From the NCBI GenBank assembly GCA_003576745.1, contig QEVR01000001.1, positions 310,001-374,000 of the forward strand: a stretch of DNA of 64,000 bases. Reading direction: 5' to 3'. The number at the start of each line of letters is the position of its first letter. Position 1 is the first letter of the stretch. This document shows positions 60,770 through 64,000 of the stretch, one piece after another. The notes under the pieces were generated by a model. The model searched no databases, was not told the origin of the DNA, and saw only the letters and a program-made list of their open reading frames with translations. Origin of the DNA: Candidatus Uhrbacteria bacterium. GTDB taxonomy: Bacteria; Patescibacteriota; Patescibacteriia; 2-12-FULL-60-25. A program made the position numbers and the translations under genes.

Positions 60770-62179
60770 ATGGTTGACAAACGCGTCCACTGTATTGGTA
60801 TCGGCGGCATCCACGTTTCCGCTGTGGCAAAGCTCCTGAACAGCAGGGGTGTGCTTGTGAGCGGGAGCGATGCCGTTGAGAATGAGCACGTTCGGGAGCT
60901 TCGGGCGCTCGGCATTCAGGTCGCCATCGGCCACGCGGCGTCGAATATTCCGGAAGGAACAGGTACCGTTGTATACAGCGATGCCGTTCCGGAAACGAAC
61001 CCGGAACGAATGGAAGCGGCAGCGAGAGGCATCGAGCAATGTCATTCGCACCAGTTTCTGGGAAATCTGTTTCTTGACGCACGGCAGGTGGTAATCACCG
61101 GAACGCATGGGAAAAGCACGACCACGGCAATGGTGGGGACGCTGCTCATTGCCGCCGGTGAAGATCCGACCGTCGTCGTCGGCACAAAGGTTCCTTCCTT
61201 CTCTGGCGGAAACCTTCACATCGGCGGCAGCAATCTCCTTGTTGTCGAAGGGGATGAATATCGGTCGCATGTGCTGTCCTATCATCCAAATGTCCTCGTC
61301 ATCACGAATATCGAGCATGACCACCCCGATGTTTTTCCGAACCTTTCGGCATATACGGATCTGTTCCGCAAGGTTATGGACCAGATCCGCGAACAAGGGG
61401 TGCTCATCTATGAATGCGATGATGAACATGCGCGCGAGCTCGTGGAGTCGCAAAGGGAATCGCTCCGCGCGCGCGAAATCCGCGTCATCTCCGTCGGACA
61501 GGAGTCCGGCGATGTTCAGTTCAGTCAGCCGCATGTGCAGAACGGCCGCTGGTGCTCGCGCATGCGGCAGGGCGATCGCGACCTTCAGCTCGCGGTTAGG
61601 GTTCCCGGGGAAATGAATATGCGGAATGCGGCGCTTGCCGCGGCCGTTTCCTGGAATTGGACATCCGAGATAGACAGCACGATTATCTCAGGCTCGCTCG
61701 GCGAATTTCCCGGCTGCTGGCGTCGATTCGAATATGTATGCGATTGGAACGGCGTCCGGATTATTTCGGATTACGCGCATCATCCCACGGAGGTCGCGGA
61801 AACCCTCAAAGCCGCCAAGGCGGCATTCCCGCAATCGCGCATCATCCTTTGTTTCCAGCCGCATCAGCACAGTCGCACGAAAGGATTGTTTGACGCTTTT
61901 CTTCCGGCATTTGACGGCGCGGATGTTCTCATCCTCGCGGAAATTTATGATGTTCCGGGTAGGGAAGCGGCGGAAGACGCTGATGTTTCTTCGGAACAGC
62001 TGCTGACGGAAATCGCTAAACGCGATACCGTCAAATGCATCACGCGGGAGCTTGTCTATGCAAAAAATCCAACCGTCGCGGAGCGTCTTGTACGAGAACG
62101 GGCGAAAGAAGGTGACCTCGTTCTCATCATGGGAGCGGGGGACATCGATGCGGTAGCGAGGCAGCTTTGTATGGAATGA
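60770..62179 (+). CDS. Mur ligase, MurC/Mpl-type
   Basis: A 469-residue ATP-dependent ligase. The N-terminal UDP-binding motif CIGIGGIHVSAVAKLL, the central ATP motif GTHGKSTTTAM, the Glu/Asp motif VVEGDEYRSHV and NIEHDHPDVFPNLSAY, and the C-terminal HHPTEV in ISDYAHHPTEVAETL are typical. MurC adds L-Ala to UDP-MurNAc; Mpl adds a recycled tripeptide. The VFPNLSAY part resembles Mpl, the overall length MurC. It lies just before murB (both are in the peptidoglycan precursor pathway). The start ATG at 60770 gives the standard N-terminus. Confidence 0.9.
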   Translation: MVDKRVHCIGIGGIHVSAVAKLLNSRGVLVSGSDAVENEHVRELRALGIQVAIGHAASNIPEGTGTVVYSDAVPETNPERMEAAARGIEQCHSHQFLGNLFLDARQVVITGTHGKSTTTAMVGTLLIAAGEDPTVVVGTKVPSFSGGNLHIGGSNLLVVEGDEYRSHVLSYHPNVLVITNIEHDHPDVFPNLSAYTDLFRKVMDQIREQGVLIYECDDEHARELVESQRESLRAREIRVISVGQESGDVQFSQPHVQNGRWCSRMRQGDRDLQLAVRVPGEMNMRNAALAAAVSWNWTSEIDSTIISGSLGEFPGCWRRFEYVCDWNGVRIISDYAHHPTEVAETLKAAKAAFPQSRIILCFQPHQHSRTKGLFDAFLPAFDGADVLILAEIYDVPGREAAEDADVSSEQLLTEIAKRDTVKCITRELVYAKNPTVAERLVRERAKEGDLVLIMGAGDIDAVARQLCME

Positions 62180-62385
62180 CGGGACAGGAAGTAGGGAGTA
62201 TGGTTGCGTAGTACGTAGGACATAGTTGCGTAGGGGGAGTATATTTCTACCCGAACCCTTTGCCCTAGGTCTGTAGGATCGTAGGTCCGTAAGACCGTAG
62301 GTTTGTAGGATATGCTGTTCATCCTAAACCCGATCCCCGTTCCCTTTGCCTTTTGTCCTTAGCCCCCGGGTTCGTAACCAACGAC
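62180..62385. repeat. Intergenic mosaic repeat
   Basis: GGTTGCGTAGTACGTAGG, GTTGCGTAGG, degenerate hairpin core at 62233-62252, GGTCTGTAGGATCGTAGG, CCGTAAGACCGTAGG. It ends three bases before murB. No gene is seen. Confidence 0.85.
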
Positions 62386-62387
62386 GC

Positions 62388-63374
62388 ATGACTCCTCTTT
62401 CAGACGAACAGATTGCATTTGTGCAGGGCGCGCTTCCCGGCGTCATTTTGCATGAGGCTATGTCGAAGCATACGAATTTTCGACTTGGAGGACCTGCGGC
62501 ATTGTATGTCGTTGCGTCGAGTTCGGATGGACTGCTTACCGCGGTCCAAACGGCATTGCAGGCGGGGATTCCGTTCTATGTATTCGGAGGAGGTTCAAAT
62601 ATCCTCGTTTCTGACGATGGGTATAAAGGCCTGATGATCCAGGCGGCGAATCGGGAGATGTCTATTCACGAAAACCGAGTGAAATGCGAATCCGGCGTCA
62701 TTACGGCGTTTGTGGCGCGGAAATCGGCGGAGGCCGGCCTCTCCGGCTTTGAGTGGGCCGTGGGCGTGCCGGGGACCATCGGGGGCGCGGTCTATGGCAA
62801 TGCGGGATGTTTCGGCGGGGAAATAAAGGATGTCGTCGCAACGGTCGATGCGTATCGTTTGTCGGACGGGAGTCGCATGGAATATCCGAATGCGGCATGC
62901 GCATTCGGATACCGAGATTCTCTTTTTAAACACGAACCGCATGTCATCCTCGGATGTACGCTCACGCTTCAGCCGGGGGATACGGACGCTGCAATGCGAA
63001 CATTGAACGAGATCAATGCCCGGCGCAAAGCAAAACAGCCGCTTGCGGAAGCAAGCGCCGGGTGCATGTTTAAGAATTTCGATTTCCGTGATGAATCAGA
63101 GCTGAAAGCGCTCAGACGCAATTCCGACATTCCACAGGGCATGATCGAAGCCAAACGCCTATCCGCGGGATGGCTCGTGGACCAAGCGGGGCTGCTTGGA
63201 AAAACCATGGGAAACATTAAAGTAAGCGACAAACACGGAAATTTTATTATCAATACCGGCGGTGGCAGGGCACAGGATGTGGTCGCGATGACATCGCTCG
63301 TAAAAATGAAGATCCGCGACGAATTCGGCATCATGCTGGAAGACGAGGTTCAGCTGGTGGGTTTTGGGGAGTAG
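62388..63374 (+). CDS. murB: UDP-N-acetylenolpyruvoylglucosamine reductase MurB
   Basis: A 328-residue FAD enzyme that makes UDP-MurNAc. FAD-binding motifs include HTNFRLGGPAALYVV, FGGGSNILVSDDG, WAVGVPGTIGGAVYGNAGCFGGE. The catalytic loop reads ASAGCMFKNF, where typical MurB has GSxFKNP with a serine that protonates the intermediate; here Cys replaces it. The C-terminal IKVSDKHGNFIINTGGGRAQDVV and Glu near the end of the family are present. Start ATG at 62388 is used; an upstream in-frame ATG at 62346 lies in the mosaic. Short mosaic follows at the stop. Confidence 0.93.
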   Translation: MTPLSDEQIAFVQGALPGVILHEAMSKHTNFRLGGPAALYVVASSSDGLLTAVQTALQAGIPFYVFGGGSNILVSDDGYKGLMIQAANREMSIHENRVKCESGVITAFVARKSAEAGLSGFEWAVGVPGTIGGAVYGNAGCFGGEIKDVVATVDAYRLSDGSRMEYPNAACAFGYRDSLFKHEPHVILGCTLTLQPGDTDAAMRTLNEINARRKAKQPLAEASAGCMFKNFDFRDESELKALRRNSDIPQGMIEAKRLSAGWLVDQAGLLGKTMGNIKVSDKHGNFIINTGGGRAQDVVAMTSLVKMKIRDEFGIMLEDEVQLVGFGE

Positions 63375-63375
63375 G

Positions 63376-63560
63376 GGAGAGTACGTAGTTGTGTATAGGA
63401 CGTAGTTGCGTAGGGGGGACATAATTCTCCCCGAACACCGTAACCAGTAACCAATAACCCGTAACCCGATCCTCATTCCCTTTGTCCTTATCCCTCTTTC
63501 TCCAATTGCCAGTTGGTCCAAGCTGCAATCTTCCCTGTAACCATAGCTCCAAGGCTCCCC
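63376..63560. repeat. Intergenic mosaic repeat
   Basis: GGGAGTAGGGGAGAGTACG, GTAGTTGTGTATAGGACG, GTAGTTGCGTAGGGGG, hairpin core at 63413-63432, CCGTAACCAGTAACCAATAACC, CAATCTTCCCTGTAACC. No gene is seen. Confidence 0.85.
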
Positions 63561-63583
63561 AGATTGAGCATGGTTTCACGCCC

Positions 63584-63612
63584 TTTACTCTCCACCTTTC
63601 GTCCTCTACTAT
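63584..63612 (+). promoter_or_regulatory. Promoter of the hibernation factor gene
   Basis: TTTACT (63584-63589), 17-base spacer, TACTAT (63607-63612), 8 bases before the ATG at 63621. Confidence 0.6.
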
Positions 63613-63620
63613 TGAAATGT

Positions 63621-63923
63621 ATGTATATCAATATTCAACCCAAATCCATGGAGCTAACGGATGCGGTAAAGAGCTATTGCGAAGAAAAATTTCACATGCT
63701 GGAAAAGTATTACGACCATATCGAGGAAATCAATTGTGAGCTTGGAATGACCTCGCGGAAGCACAATAAAGGTTCCATCTATACCTGCACGGGACACCTT
63801 TTTGTCCCGGGAAAGGACTTTTACGTGGAAAAGCAGGAAGAGGATTTATATAAAGCGATCGATAAAGTAAAAGACCATTTACAGGAAATGCTCGTCGACT
63901 GGAAAGAGAAGAAACGGGGATAG
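63621..63923 (+). CDS. hpf: Ribosome hibernation promoting factor (HPF/RaiA family)
   Basis: A 100-residue short HPF that binds the 30S decoding region and silences ribosomes in stress. The pattern MYINIQPKSMELTDAVKSYCEEKFHMLEKYY, IYTCTGHLFVPGKDFYVEKQEEDLYKAIDKVKDHLQ is typical of the beta-alpha-beta fold. It has no dimerisation domain, so it is a short type, as in RaiA or short HPF. Start ATG at 63621. Alone in a unit, with a mosaic upstream. Confidence 0.92.
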   Translation: MYINIQPKSMELTDAVKSYCEEKFHMLEKYYDHIEEINCELGMTSRKHNKGSIYTCTGHLFVPGKDFYVEKQEEDLYKAIDKVKDHLQEMLVDWKEKKRG

Positions 63924-63939
63924 CGGGGAGCTTGCCATT

Positions 63940-64000
63940 GGAAGTTTTTTCGTTTTTGGTTATTGGATATTGGTTTTTTGTTATTGCAATTGGTACTGGA
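63940..64000. repeat. Start of an AT-rich mosaic-like repeat, cut by the window end
   Basis: Words GGTTATTGGATATTGG and TTGCAATTGG resemble the ATTGCCAATAGC class of mosaic words. Too short to say more. Confidence 0.4.

Overview
The window looks like a chromosomal segment of a small-genome bacterium, most probably a Candidate Phyla Radiation (Patescibacteria, Parcubacteria-like) lineage. This is inferred from gene content and not proven. Pointers are a type IV pilus locus without a full outer-membrane set, a compact UvrC without its usual C-terminus, a GatC-GatA pair, a membrane-anchored Clp-like ATPase, many short uncharacterised membrane proteins, leaderless-looking promoters, and standard stop-codon use (TGA works as a stop). 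No phage, insertion sequence, rRNA or CRISPR was recognised.

Layout. About 0-4 kb: redox defence (glutaredoxin, peroxiredoxin, Fe/Mn superoxide dismutase with a Fur-like box) and two secreted or anchored unknowns. 4-9 kb: Era GTPase, an m5U RNA methyltransferase that has lost its Fe-S cysteines, a SpoU methyltransferase, a glycosyltransferase and a Rieske protein. 9-16 kb: MurJ flippase, LepA, a 36-residue membrane protein, RecJ, RNase H. 16-31.5 kb: the type IV pilus locus (a cysteine/aspartate-repeat surface protein, PilM, PilN, PilO, a PilP-position protein, PilB, a response-regulator receiver, PilC, three major-type pilins, prepilin peptidase PilD, three minor pilins and a PilX-like protein). 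31.5-46 kb: a low-complexity lipoprotein, LigA, GatC-GatA, a membrane protein with an Rx4H motif, Lgt, thioredoxin reductase, two DsbA-like thioredoxin-fold proteins, a HAD phosphatase, tRNA-Ser(GGA) and UvrA. 46-53 kb: a very large uncharacterised helical protein, a FecR-domain lipoprotein, a short UvrC, and a protein carrying only the DNA-binding domain of DnaA. 53-64 kb: a division and cell-wall block (MraZ with its operator, RsmH, FtsL-like, membrane protein plus Clp-like ATPase, WecA/MraY-family transferase, DUF192, MurC/Mpl, MurB) and a ribosome hibernation factor.

The strongest unexplained signal is a family of mosaic repeats. About two dozen intergenic gaps are filled with shuffled copies of the same short words (for example GTAGTTGCGTAGG, a hairpin GGGGAGCATAATTCTCCCC, ACCCGTAACC, GATCGTAGGTCCGTAG, an 18-bp palindrome GGCGCGGCATGCCGCGCC). 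They occur in both orientations, abut stop codons, and do not interrupt recognisable genes. The second notable signal is a set of TGnTATACT extended -10 elements only 6-8 bases before start codons, which implies leaderless mRNAs. The third is the stand-alone DnaA domain IV gene, divergent from mraZ across a control region holding a DnaA-box match and three 10-bp-spaced MraZ repeats.
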